Of a DNA stretch of 64,000 nucleotides, positions 42,749 to 54,147 are shown one piece after another. The notes under the pieces are model-generated. The model did not search any database and was not told the DNA's origin. It saw only the letters and a list, made by a program, of their open reading frames with translations. Source of the stretch: Leidyana gryllorum EB-2025a (Eukaryota > Apicomplexa). Made by a program: the position numbers and the translations under genes. The stretch's first letter is position 1. Each line of letters opens with the position of its first letter. The DNA lies in NCBI GenBank assembly GCA_048772705.1, contig JBLWGC010000230.1:248001-312000 (forward strand). Reading direction: 5' to 3'.

Positions 42749-45354
42749 TCAACGGCTCTTCATTTTCTGTGCAATTACATCGATTCCTTGAGGATAGGCA
42801 ACGACAACGGTCCCATCTTTCAACCCTCTGGAATCCTTTATGTATGCGGGTGTGATCTTGATGCTGTATTTGTCAAACACACCCCTGCGGATGCTCTTGA
42901 AGTCCCAAACGATCGCCAGATTGCCGGTGGACGTTAAGATCCCCCGGAGATTGGGATCAAACACAGCCGGTTGGAAGTCTATGTCGGTCAGTCCATACTT
43001 CATCACATCTTCACGTTTCAGTCGGAGATAGATCGCGGGCGGCTTGTCTTTCCCCAGTCTCGTCGTGAACCCAGTTTGGCCCGTAGACCGGAGACGCGTC
43101 GGATAAACGACCAGACAAGTCCTCATTGTTGCTGAGTGAATTGATAACCGCCGCCCCCCATACTGCCCTCTTACCACAAATCCAACTTCCGTCAGGGGTG
43201 ACATCGACGGCTTTGATGGGTTCAGCAATGGCATCGAGTTGCGTTTTGGCAATCTTGAATTTCTCCTGTGCATTCGGTTGTCCGTCGTACAACCGCAATT
43301 GTCCTTTGCGGTTGGCCAAGAGGATATGGCCCGCCTCATCGGTCCCGGCAGCCGAGAAGCCCGGATTGGTGGCGTACTCCAGAGTGTGTCCACGGGCCTT
43401 TTTCGACCGAGTATCCATCAGGAAGAACGCCCGATTGTTCGCCGCCATGAAACTCGATTCACCCGTCGTGTTGCTCCCCTTATAGGCATTGAAAATCATA
43501 TCCACCTGAGATAGGGTTCACTTTGCCAATTGCCGATTTCTCCCTTACTGGCAGTTGATCGGAACTAAACTTGCTGACGACAGTCTCCCGTTCCAAATCC
43601 ATATAGTATACGGCGTTAGGATCGTTGTCGGCGCGCATGAGAAGTTTCGATTCCTAAGAGAGACGCATGGAGACGCCGACCCCGCACAAAGAAAGACTCA
43701 CCCCACTGTGCAGAAGACCATCAACCGGCACCACTGTGTCTTTGTTGTAGGTGAACCGATCTCCTGTTATGGTGGTGACTTCGGCCAGTCCCCTATCATT
43801 CTTAGCGTAAACATTGAGATCAAAATCAGTTCTCTTGGACGTTGATTTCACGTATACAGGAGACGTCGCTGCCTGGTTAGCGCGACACACGAACGATCGG
43901 CCTCCGCCACATTGCATAAACCGATGTAATTTAGCATCGGGGTCCTTTTCAATAATCATGTCACTCGGATCATAAGAAATCGAGGTACGATTGCGCCGTC
44001 TCTTATTGACGGTCGGAGACTCCTCATAATCATCCTCTACTTTGGGTATTGTCAGTGGAACATTTTCTGCCTCGGCTGCTTCTTCTTCCTCTGCGTCCTC
44101 CAAATCTCGCAAAGAGTCCTTTCGACCATTGTCCTCTTCCGCCTCGGCGTCAACCTCATACTGTCCGTCGTCCCACATCACATCGTCGTCATCATCCCCA
44201 CCGTCTCCCACTTCATCGCGGCCGCCCGTTGCATCAAAGCCCGCTAGCGCCTGCAATAGCTACCCGATGCTTAGACACCTTCTTACCTGTTCAACGTTCA
44301 CTACTTTCTCTTCGTACCCGACAAGTTTCTCGAATAGCTTCAAAACCTCTGCCGAGTCCTCTCGTGCTTCATTGTTGATAGTAAATTTCAGCATATATTT
44401 GGTCGGATGGATGTCTCCACTGTTGCCATCGAGACTCAGATAAGGTCCCCATATTGTGAAGACTTTGGGCTCCTCGGTCGACCAATACTGAAACTCCCGT
44501 GTTAGCTCACAGAGGAACAGCGTGTCATTCTCGGGTGTGGCCACACACACCATACCGAGGCCGTCTTCTTCCCGCCGGCCTATCATGAAATGCTGACCTT
44601 CAGACCACTCCCGCCATTGTTTGGTGTGAACGTCATAGACGCTCAGGTCGACCTTGAAGGAGGAGAGGACCTCTAAGCTATCAAACAATGACTCCTGTAA
44701 GGCCACACGGAACTGGGCAGCGTCGGTGGAGGAGGGGAAGTGGAAGCCGTACTCGATAGCGTCCTTGTTACCGAAACCCCGTACTAAGAATTGACACGTT
44801 GTGGACCGATGTTGACGGACAGCACAGATCTTAGAGATCGGGTAGGAGGTGTCCACAATACCGTTGTTCTCGAGGATCTGGACTTCGGTGGGGGCCACCT
44901 GCACAGTGGCTCTGGGATGGACCATCTCCAAGCGATTGCCGTCAATTTTGTAGAGGACGGCTTCCACACTCTTGAGAGGCCCAACGTCGAGCGTTTCCAC
45001 AGTCGGCTGAGCCACAGCAGCCTCCAAGAGCTCTTCAGGGACCGTCTTCTTGGCAGAGCTGGACTCGTCTTGACGCGTCGGCCCCTTGGAGGAGGAGCTT
45101 AGATCTTGACTGGTGAGATCGCTCTCGTCATCTTCAGCAGAGGAGTCATCAAACTCGGCACTGTCCTGTTCCTCATCGCTGTCGTCTGAGGACCCAGAAG
45201 ATCTGTCGGCCTCGTCGTCGTCGTCGTCATTGTCGGCGTGACCGGAGATGGGGCGGCCATTCTCGTCGGTGCAGGGCTCCGTCTCCTCAGCGAGAGGATC
45301 CTTCCTCCCTTCAGCTGGGGTGTTACCGAGGATTTTCGCTAAGGTGTTCCACAT
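42749..45354 (-). CDS. VID27: VID27-like protein (PH-like domain plus beta-propeller)
   Basis: Homologue of yeast Vid27, linked to vacuolar import and degradation of gluconeogenic enzymes; its molecular role is poorly known. MWNTLAKILG at 45354, an acidic low-complexity segment, then a PH-like region (VEAVLYKIDGNRLEM, EFQYWSTEEPKVF). A second acidic stretch precedes the C-terminal propeller: NDPNAVYYMDLERETVV, EYATNPGFSAAGTDEAG, KAVDVTPDGSWI, LTSTGNLAIVWDF and VVVAYPQGIDV. A 43-nt intron joining SWICA to TMRTCLVV gives the expected strand. It is convergent with FCP1, the two stops being 52 nt apart. Confidence 0.85.
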
Positions 45355-45399
45355 TGAATGATGAACAGATATTTTCTTGTTCAGAATCAAAAAAAGGCT

Positions 45400-47327
45400 T
45401 CAATCAGGTGATGATGAATGATTCGGGTCAATAATCTGAACGAATTCGTCATAGTCAATCGACTTGTCCCCATCCCGATCTGCTTCTCTCAGAAAGCGTT
45501 CTAACACGCGATCACCATATAAAGATCCCAACACTTCTCGCATATTCTCCACATTCACCTGTCCCGTCCGAGTTCTGTCAAACTTCCAGAAAGTACTTCG
45601 CATCAAATTATCGTCAAGCGGCAGAAACGACCCCAGCAATGCACATAGGAAATCTGCAAATTCAACAACATCGATCATCAAACTCTCTTCTCCATCCAAT
45701 CTCACCATTATAGCTCACTGCTCCCCGATTGAAGATATCCATTGCTTTAGCGATCTGAGTGCATCGCGTCTTCTCCAAAGTTCTGTCTAATTTCCCGAGG
45801 AACGTTTCCAATGTTGGTATAGTGATCAATCCCTCTCCCGACTCGTCAAGTAAAAGAAACAAGTCTCGCGCCTCTGTCAATAAATCATTGAGGCAGAAAG
45901 GGACGAGAAGCTCAACTCACCAGCGATTGTGTCAGACGATAACCCGAACGCCATCAAAGCCAACACGATCTTCTGGAAGAACTTGAAGTCTGGGGTCATT
46001 CCAAAGGCTCGAGGCAACTCGACGAAAAGACGATATTCGCTCAGCAGTCGGTTGGATATCGAACGAGGACGCGCTCGCGGCCGTGCCAGAATCCACGGAT
46101 GCTCAAACGCTTCTCGGGCAGTCATTCGGGCCAGAGGGTCTCGGGTTAAGAGACGGGATATAAAGTCGATGCAGTCTCCTGAGACTGCCGACGACACTCG
46201 AGGGGGGAGGAAGGGCTCCGCCCCCCCAATTATCTTATCAACCATCTCTTCCTCTGACCCGTAAAAAGGAGGCTCGCCAGACACTAACATGTAAGCCAGA
46301 ACTCCCAGACTCCACATATCGCACTGCGAATTATATCCCCCAAGAAGCACCTCTGAGGAAAGAACAACTTATGGGTCGCGCCGGCGACGGCCATTTGTGG
46401 CCGTTGTGCTCTCACCAGGTGCAACATAGGGTAAAGTGCCACACGCCGCCTTCATACTTCTGGAATCCACCTTGAACGTACGGGCGAGCCCAAAGTCGAT
46501 CAATTTCAAATATGGGACGTTCTCTGTGACGCCACAATTCGTCCAATTGCCATCAATCAGCCAATGCTCAGCCTTTATATCTCTGTGTGGATTCAACACT
46601 GAGTGTACCGCCGCTCACACCATTCTGGTGCCTCACCTGTGTACTACATTTTGACTGTGGAGGTATAAGAGTGTCCGAGTCATTTGAGTCACAAACGCTC
46701 TCGCGAACGCTTCAATTTCAGACGGAGCTGATTTGCTGAGACGTTGATTCGCTATCCAAGTCAGCAGATCGCCGTCAGCACAGTATTCCATCACAAAGTG
46801 CACAGCAGAGGTATCTTCCCATACCTCGAGTAACCTGCAGCGCGACCAATAAGGATTAGGGGCCGCGATCCAGTCTCACCGTGCTACATGGGGGTGGTCA
46901 AGTTTGAGCAGAACCTGTGCCTCATTCCGAAGTAGATTAACCTAAATAATGATAATGTGTCACACATCAAAAGGTGTTGGCCGAACACACTTACTTTCTC
47001 CTTGCTGGCGCCCGCTTTGATGAATGTTTTAACAGCTCGTCGGCGTCCGGAATATCTGTCAGCAACCGTACGGACCTGACCCGTCTGGCCACTGCCAGCG
47101 ACGTGGGGCTCGAAGACATACGCAGAGGATATATCCCCCCGGTTCACTCTCCCAATAGTTTGGATAACCAGTCCTGCATTCTTCGACTGCAGTAATTTGA
47201 CTACGACTCGTCCTGTGAGGTCGAAAAGGCGGGGAGCCGGAAGTGCAGCAGCATACGCTTCATACTTCACTTCAGCCCCCTTGGAATCTCCTGCATTCCG
47301 CTTTCTACGTGACGGGAAACACGGCAT
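45400..47327 (-). CDS. Calcium-dependent protein kinase (CDPK) with degenerate EF-hands
   Basis: Ser/Thr kinase of the plant/alveolate CDPK type. MPCFPSRRKR at 47327 has no Gly-2 for myristoylation but has a Cys-3 that could be palmitoylated. The kinase domain shows GSGQTGQV, catalytic RRAVKTF, HRDIKAEHW, LIDFGLA, a VAPEVLL activation-segment end and DMWSLGVLAYMLVSGEPPF. The junction helix precedes four EF-hand positions: DESGEGLITIPT and DRTRTGQVNVEN lack the acidic twelfth residue, the second (MDIFNRGAVSYN) is degenerate, and only the last, DRDGDKSIDYDE, is canonical. About seven short introns interrupt it. The stop lies 45 nt from VID27 and the start 25 nt from the RPE stop, all on one strand. 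Confidence 0.88.
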
Positions 47328-47352
47328 ATCACATGCACACCTTTATTTTTCG

Positions 47353-48108
47353 CTAAGCTGATGACGCAGGGAATCGAACTTCGATTGCAGATCTAATGGC
47401 CTTCACTGCTTGTGGTATATCAGAGGCATTGAAGACAGCGCTACCCGCAACAACAGCATTTGCACCTGCTTTGACAGCAATGGGAGTGGTTTCAGGCGTC
47501 AGACCGCCGTCCACCTGAATACACAAATCCGGGAAGTTCTCACGAAGCCATTCAACCTTTGGCATCATGTCTCCCATGAATTTCTGACCACCGAACCCGG
47601 GCTCCACTGTCATTACGAGCACATTGTCCAACAACTTCTCTTTCAGCAACGGTTCCAACACTTCCACAGCAGTCTTTGGTTTAATACTGATGCTCGATTT
47701 GACTCCAGCTGCTCGAATCGCTCCGCAAACGGCTTTCGCAGCCGTCACATCGGCGACAGCTTCAATGTGAAAAGTTATCTGAGAGGCACCGGCGTCCGCG
47801 AACGCTGTGATCCAAGTCTGTGGTGCCTCAATCATCAAATGGCAATCCAGAAAAGCGTCAGGCAACGCCTTTCTCAGCGCCTTCACCACACATGGCCCAA
47901 TAGTGATGTTCTTCACAAAGTGTCCGTCCTGTCGGTAAATAACGAACACATGCACGCACTCAAAAGCAGTAACTACAGGGCTTACCATCACATCGACATG
48001 AAGCCAATCAGCCCCCAAGTCGCAAACTAACTTGGCATCCCGCTCGAGGTTGGCAAAGTCCGATGACAGGATAGAGGGAGCGAGAATCGGTTGGGGGGAA
48101 GTGCTCAT
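47353..48108 (-). CDS. RPE: Ribulose-phosphate 3-epimerase
   Basis: Interconverts ribulose 5-phosphate and xylulose 5-phosphate in the pentose phosphate pathway (or Calvin cycle in plastids). TIM barrel with APSILSSDFANL, HVDVMDGHFVKNITIGP (formed by joining exons across an intron of about 58 nt at about 47928-47985), HLMIEAP, MTVEPGFGGQKF, the catalytic QVDGGL and AGSAVF. ATG 48108 gives MSTSPQPILAP, without a targeting peptide, so a cytosolic form is likely. The length (about 230 aa) is normal. Confidence 0.95.
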   Translation of the reverse strand: MSTSPQPILAPSILSSDFANLERDAKLVCDLGADWLHVDVMVSPVVTAFECVHVFVIYRQDGHFVKNITIGPCVVKALRKALPDAFLDCHLMIEAPQTWITAFADAGASQITFHIEAVADVTAAKAVCGAIRAAGVKSSISIKPKTAVEVLEPLLKEKLLDNVLVMTVEPGFGGQKFMGDMMPKVEWLRENFPDLCIQVDGGLTPETTPIAVKAGANAVVAGSAVFNASDIPQAVKAIRSAIEVRFPASSA

Positions 48109-48140
48109 GACTGAAAAAGGTGTAACAACCACTCACAAAA
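48109..48140. promoter_or_regulatory. 32-nt divergent start-to-start gap
   Basis: Only 32 nt separate the ATG of RPE (-) from that of the small 126-aa gene (+). Any core promoter must overlap transcribed or coding DNA of one or both genes. Confidence 0.6.
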
Positions 48141-48521
48141 ATGGTACAAGGCAAACGCAGTAATACTTCAAAAGGACGGGGAAACAGCCGGAAAAGGGAC
48201 ACAAAGGTGGCTACAAAGCAGCAGAAAGGATCTCTGAAGCTACTAGCTGTGGAGCCAGCATCTGATTCGAAACACAAACTTCAAGCTCGATTCCAAACTC
48301 AGCAGGGAAATGAGAAAGTCGTCAAGTTCGGTCTCAAGGGGTATCAGGATTTCACCATGCATCACGACGAGAGCAGAAAGAAGAACTATCTGACTCGTCA
48401 TCGCGCTCAAGAAAACTTCAATGACCCAACCACACCAGGGGCTCTATCTCGCTGGATACTCTGGAACAAAGACACCGTGGATGCCAGCGTTAAGGATTTC
48501 CGACAGCGCTACCATGTCTGA
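48141..48521 (+). CDS. 126-aa basic protein resembling a giant-virus-associated family (DUF5754-like)
   Basis: Single exon. A lysine-rich start (MVQGKRSNTSKGRGNSRKR) precedes a compact C-terminal domain: KVVKFGLKGYQDFTMHHD, RKKNYLTRHRAQENF, then GALSRWILWNKDTVDASVKDF. This pattern (FG-KGY-D-T-H-D-RK-Y--RH, then W--WNK) matches my memory of a small protein family recurrent in nucleocytoplasmic large DNA viruses and scattered in algae and protists; the family label is from memory. Function unknown. It is expressed, if at all, from a tiny divergent promoter shared with RPE. Confidence 0.75.
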   Translation: MVQGKRSNTSKGRGNSRKRDTKVATKQQKGSLKLLAVEPASDSKHKLQARFQTQQGNEKVVKFGLKGYQDFTMHHDESRKKNYLTRHRAQENFNDPTTPGALSRWILWNKDTVDASVKDFRQRYHV

Positions 48522-48580
48522 TAAACTGAATAAATACAGTTCATCAAAGTAGCAATTCTCAAAAAAACAAGAATTGTAAG

Positions 48581-49282
48581 ATGCGAGTGGTCATTAGAGA
48601 TCGTAGCTCTGACACCCTCGGTACCAACCGATCCAGCGCTCTCTGGGTGGCCTCGGTCTCGATGATGGGAATTCCTCCCATCTCGAGTCTCGGAGCGGCA
48701 CTCGATAAACTCGAGGTCCAGGCAGAGGCCAAACCAGACAAGGCGCTCGATGGTGATCGCCTCATTGAGCCACTGCCCAGTGCCGGACCTTTCCGCGAAC
48801 CAGAGATCCCCGCTGGGAACCAAGCCCCCTCACCGGCAGCGGATCCAGTCCCAACTCCTGATGAGTCGAGCACTGATTTTGGCGAGGTTCTTCAGAACGT
48901 AGTTTTCGGACAACAGGTCGGGGTAGTGCTTCCTGCAAAGTACACCCGTAACTGGGAGGAATCGTGGGACAAGACGCCAGTCGGGATGCCTAAAGGACTC
49001 TTCGGAGCAGATGGGGATCGCTTGGAAGTCGATGGGATGTCAGAACCATTGTATCTGGACGCACCAGTGGATATGCTCCAAGGCCATCGATATAAAAGAG
49101 TGTGCAAGGAGGGAGGGGAGTTCTACGAAATGGCATTGAGGCAAATCTGGGATGAGGACCAACAGGAAGTGGTACCGCAATGGAAAAAGACGAAGCGACG
49201 TGTTACGAAGGGGGCTAAGATAATGTCCGCAACAGACCCCGATAATTCTCAAGAGCGCATATTAGTCGCCATGGGCGAATAG
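48581..49282 (+). CDS. Hypothetical protein, 233 aa
   Basis: Unrecognised single-exon frame. MRVVIRDRSSDT opens a region with a Pro/Ala-rich middle and a C-terminal part (WEESWDKTPVGMPKGLFGADG, YKRVCKEGGEFYEMALRQIW) that has normal codon use and a basic end KKTKRRVTKGAK. No signal peptide or membrane segment. It lies 59 nt after the preceding gene on the same strand. Confidence 0.6.
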   Translation: MRVVIRDRSSDTLGTNRSSALWVASVSMMGIPPISSLGAALDKLEVQAEAKPDKALDGDRLIEPLPSAGPFREPEIPAGNQAPSPAADPVPTPDESSTDFGEVLQNVVFGQQVGVVLPAKYTRNWEESWDKTPVGMPKGLFGADGDRLEVDGMSEPLYLDAPVDMLQGHRYKRVCKEGGEFYEMALRQIWDEDQQEVVPQWKKTKRRVTKGAKIMSATDPDNSQERILVAMGE

Positions 49283-49627
49283 AGTCAGAATTGCCGTCCG
49301 TGCCTATTGATAGCAATGAACATCTAGCAACTAATGGATCCGTGAATTGCCAGCACACACGTCTCCGACACACACATTGGCCCAGGCAATATTAGTGAGC
49401 CTGTGAGGGCAGCCGTCGTTCTTAAGCAGCAAAAACGCGCCGAATGGTTGGGGTAGCTATGTAGATCGCGTTGAGTAGCCGCCTGTTGACATCTTGTGTA
49501 GCCCAATATCTATGTATGCCATAAAGGCCACAAAACGGAGGGCTGTTTTTTCTCTCTCTGTGGATGCGTACCAGCGCGTAGAGGCAGGCAGCCATCCGTC
49601 CGTCCGCCGAGAGAATTGAATTAACGA
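49283..49627. other. Intergenic region, 345 nt
   Basis: Gap between the hypothetical gene and ataxin-2. It holds pyrimidine-rich sequence (tctctctctg) near 49550 and a short gtccgtccg run just before the ataxin-2 start. No gene or RNA was recognised. Confidence 0.55.
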
Positions 49628-52600
49628 ATGGCTGCTAAGCAGAGAGGCGGAGGGTCTAAGAAACGTCTATCGCAGCGTCAGCCGTCATTGGATATCAGGT
49701 TCCACGCCCAACCACCACCAAGCCTCGGGGGCCCGGTTAACGGGAATGCCCTAACGACCAGTCCATCAGCAGCTGCACCAGAAGTGACTCCTCCTTCTAA
49801 CGACAACAACTACATGCAAACCCGTCGCGAGTTTGTATTCGCCTCTCTAGTAGTAAGTTGGTTCGGCCTCAGACGCCGGGCATTCATTCGTTCCGTAGGG
49901 GCATCGTATTTCGGTCACCACCCGAGACGGGTCAGTGATATCGGGCGTTTTTTCCCTTCACGGCAACTCGCAACTCCTACCAGGCACATGGAGATCTCTG
50001 CCCCAGGACCCTCATGAAGCTACACCCTCTCCCGAAACAACTTTCGTTTATACCCCTGCGCGTCCTCCGACGGTGGAGCCCGAGGATGATGGTTGGCGTG
50101 TCGTGAAGCAAAAGCGAAGGTCCACAACTCGACCCGCTACGAGTATCAATCCCTCTAATAATAAACAGTCCGTTGGTGGCGAAGTGCTGGAAGATACAAA
50201 TAGTTCTGTTTCTTCCAACTCCGAGGCTCCGCCAGCGTTTGAGCTCCTTTACGCGGAGCACCGTGCTGCCAAGTCGAAACAAAGCTATTTGTGGCTGAGA
50301 TGTGCTTACCGCACAGCGTCTGCCACTCAGCGAAGTTCCCGTGTTATGGATTGGCTCGCACTTCCGTGGGACGAAGTTGCCTACGTGTCAGCGTCTGACG
50401 TCGCTGACAATCCGGATGAGCTCGGGTCGTCTCGACCTCGCCTTGGGTTCCAGACCGACGCAGAGATCAGCGCCAATACGCGTATACAACCGGAACGTCA
50501 ATTGCAGCGTTGGGCTGACCACGAGCAAGGCCCAGATGGCAGTCTTTTAGGTGACACCAGCTGGCCAGCTACCATCGCCGAAGGTACAGAAGAGGGCCCA
50601 GGAACTTGGGATCAGTTCACAGTCAACGAACACAAGTTCGGTGTCAAGAGCACATATGTGGATGGCATGTACTCTACTGCCTTGAACGAGGAGGTCATCC
50701 CCCAGGAATATATTCAACACGCCGATAGACTCGCAGAAGAGATGGACCAACAAAGAAAGAGTCGCATAAGAGGGGATGGGCGGTATCAATATCGATCAGA
50801 CGATTCGGCCGATGAAATCGAAGACGAAGAGGCAAGATTTTCTGCCGTCGCCGGGACTGGAAGATATGCCAACCCCAAACTCTTGTCACGGTCCGCTCGA
50901 CCCCAACCTGTCCCTGACAATCAAGCCTTGTACAATCGAAGATCTCTCGGGCGGGGTCGCCATGAACAACAACATCATCCAGCAGCGCCGCCAACCTCAC
51001 AACGCCCTCCTCAACCCACGCCCATCCCTACTCCCACTGTCACCAGTGTCCAACAACGACCCGAGTTACTTAAAAGGCAGTGCAGTTCCCACGCGTCCAA
51101 TTCCTCCGCGCAACCCCCACCTCCACCCAAGCAACAAGATCCTCCCCCACCCGCACAGACCCCAACGCGCCACCCCGAAAACCAGGATAATGCCACCAGA
51201 AACGTCAAAGTAAGCCCCTTCCGTCCTCACCAAACTAACTTCCGTGCTTCCCCAGGACAATATCAACGCGCTTAACCTGGAGCCGATCAAGACGCGGAAG
51301 ACCAGTCATCGAAAGGAAGGGGCATGGGTACTGCCCACAACGGCTACGTCTAGCCAACAACACCAGGGTCAAACTGATGTACGGGAGAAACTGGAGGCCA
51401 AGAAGGCAGAGTTCCTCAAATCGTTACGGATGATTGAGAACAACCTGGCAAAGTACGTTATTCTCCAGAAAGGGAGCCTGCATGACCGTACCGTTCCTCC
51501 TTCGAGATTCCATGTCTCACCGCGCACACACTATTCTCATTCGTGTCTTCCCCGCAGGAAAGGATGGGATACCTCCAAATCCAACACTACAACGGCCGAA
51601 AATGCGGCATCATACCGTACAACTGATACCATAGCAACTCCGCCCTCCTCTCGGAAACAGGCCCCAAGCGAAAGGCCATCGAGTGCGGCTGTGCCTGAAC
51701 ATCGCACGGGCCTGCCGGCGCCGACGCCGGCCGCCGTAGCCACCGCCACGGCTGACCCAATGGGCGTGCAAGCGCAATGGCCCGCTCCAGTACAACAGGG
51801 GAGTTCAGGTACTGGGGACGGTCTCGCTTCTGAGGACGTGTCCTCCACTGCGGAGGAGTCTCTAATGGAGAAGCGTTTGTTTCAATTCAACCCGAATGCC
51901 ACAACATTTACGCCTAAGGGGAATAGCAATGAAGCAGAACGTGCTGCTCCGCCACCACCTGCGCCAGTGGAGCCCACGAAACCTGCCATGCCCGAGCAAC
52001 CATCGCGACCGCCCCCACCGGGTCCCTCTGCGCCCGCTGCCAAACGCAGCAATATTGCTTTCAAGCCTTTTGACTCAGCTCTCGCTGTAAGTTATATGCT
52101 CTATTGAGCGTCGTCACCAGCGAGTTTGTGCTCCGCTTGCTGCAAACCATCTCCACCCCTCCTCACGTGTAAAGGCTTGTTGGTCTGTCTCCGACCACGT
52201 GACGGCTGGTTTCGCTTTGCTCCCTCATAGTTCCGCTCTGATTGGTTGTGGAGGTCCCGACTGTAAATTGCAATTTGTAGGATCTGCGTCGCCGGGGCAA
52301 ACACTCGTACGAAGAGGCGGCGAACGTGGATGACGCGTCTGAAATGTCGATGGTGTCTCACTTTTACGATATCTTTGTTGAAGCTGCCCGCGAAGGGGTA
52401 GTGAATCAACCTCCAAGTCAACAACCACCTGATTGGGACCACAAGATGAACATCAGCTACACGGATTTGTTGCATCCAACGCCGGTTATGACTGCGATGC
52501 CGACTCCGCCAGCGGCTGCCGCGCCTGCGTTCTTTGCCCCCTCGGCCCCACAGACGCCGCAAGCCATCTTTTTCCCATCAGCGCAAGCTGCTGCGGCGGC

Positions 52601-52910
52601 GACATTGAATCCTGCGGCCCCTCCTTTCACCCATGTAACGCCGCCGCCCCACTTCTTTAATCTGCCGTTGATGCGGCCGACCATGTTGACCCAAGCTGGG
52701 ATGGCCGAGCCGCCGCCGGGCAGTCTGCAGCCAGCGGCCGCGTACCACCCCATAATATTACCCCAACAGAGGTGGCCAGCGATGGCTGGGCAACCGGATG
52801 GAGCTCCGTGGCAAGTGTTACAAGCGGCACCCGCAGCTGCATACAGCCCCGAGCTGTTCACTACGTATAGTTTGGTCTGTCAGCGCATGCCTTATCAAAT
52901 GCCCAGATGA
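49628..52910 (+). CDS. ATXN2: Ataxin-2 homologue (Lsm, LsmAD, PAM2)
   Basis: RNA-binding regulator of translation, stress granules and mRNA stability. Exon 1 (49628-49852) ends in RREFVFASLV; a 46-nt intron joins it to GHRISVTTRDGSVISGVF, completing the Lsm domain. LsmAD follows at about 50410-50740 (LGFQTDAEIS, then WDQFTVNEHKFGVKSTY and EVIPQEYIQHADRLAEEM). A disordered Pro/Gln/Ser-rich region leads to a PAM2 motif for poly(A)-binding protein at about 51877-51915 (FQFNPNATTFTPKG). The last exon is Ala/Pro-rich with a second, weaker NPAAPPF-type element. Intron 4 (about 52087-52280) is long. The stop is at 52908-52910. Confidence 0.9.
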
Positions 52911-52929
52911 TGACTCTTGTTGACTAAAT

Positions 52930-52948
52930 GACTGACTGACTGACTGAC
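52930..52948. repeat. (GACT)n microsatellite after ataxin-2
   Basis: Nearly five GACT units in the 99-nt gap between the convergent ends of ataxin-2 and GPN1. Confidence 0.8.
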
Positions 52949-53008
52949 TCAATCGCTGTCTAACTTGATGATGATTCTCCCACGAACGAAACAGATTCCT
53001 CATCACAC

Positions 53009-54089
53009 TCACTCCGCTGTCGTTCCGGCTGTTGCTGGTGCTGTATTCTCATCATCAGCCTCGAATCGCTTATAATCAGCTTGTACGCCCTGTTTCCTAC
53101 CCTTCTCCATTTTCTCCCGTTGTTCTATCACCCACTTCAAATACACATCGTAATATTCGTCAAGTATCCCATCAACTTTGTTCACGAACTGGTCGTACCC
53201 GCTCGCTGTGGGGTTGAGTTCAGTGGCAGCTCCCACTGCTACTCGCTCGAAAGCATCGTAGAAGCTGGAAAGGGCATAGGCGCACGACTTGGACAACCTG
53301 AAAGAACACAAAGTACACGATGTGACACTGCTCACTTAAATTGATATACTCACGTTGCGGCATAAGTGTCTTCGTCATTCGCTGCCTGAGCGAACGAAGT
53401 TGGGTCAGCAATCCACTCCATCAATCGGGTTGGCTCCGCCAGGTCAGACTTGGTGAATACTCCAATGAACGGCACCTTACTCTTGTACAACACGCTACAA
53501 GCATACATCATATTCGCCATCAAAGTCGTTGGCTTTTGACTCCGAACGCTGTCTATTGTGAAGGCGACCACCACTGGCATACTCAATGCCAACGAATCTG
53601 TATGCCAAGAGAATGTGATGAAAGACTCATCGAGCTGAATGAAACTCACCCAGAATAATCGTGCCCGAAGCACTCCAATTGAACACCTCGATCTGACCCG
53701 GAGTATCAATCAGCACGTAATCCACCTGACCGCGCCGCTTTTCCACCAAATTCAGCACTTTGTCGAACTGGGTCGCATATAAGTTCAAGGCAGTCATAAT
53801 TGCCCCATTTGGTCCCAGCCCGTACTGCTCCATCACCTTCTTATAATGCACAGTCTTCCGAATGTCAATATTCACCGGGAACGGCACCTTGTCCACCGCA
53901 GGGTCCAGATTAATTCCATATACTCTCTTCTTAGACTTCAATAACTCCGCATACAGATTAGCAGCAAACGTGGTCTTCCCAGTACCAGCCATTCTGCACG
54001 ACTCATTTCATTGTCCATCCACATCCTTCCACTCACCCAACGATTACAATGGCCACAGGCCGTCCATCCCCACGTTCCGGTAAGTCCAT
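53009..54089 (-). CDS. GPN1: GPN-loop GTPase 1
   Basis: GTPase needed for assembly and nuclear import of RNA polymerase [19 protein letters not shown] at 54089 joins across a short intron to [10 protein letters not shown] (P-loop). Then INLDPAV, the GPN loop as [20 protein letters not shown] (G3), VFTKSDL (G4) and a C-terminal helix ([15 protein letters not shown]). The tail ends in acidic/Ala-Thr sequence. There are three introns of 45-60 nt. It starts 58 nt downstream of the NOP9 stop on the same strand. Confidence 0.92.
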
Positions 54090-54147
54090 TGCAGATAGTA
54101 ATTGTACTCAGCCGGTTTGTTGTACAGTAAGTGGTCCAAAAAAAAAG

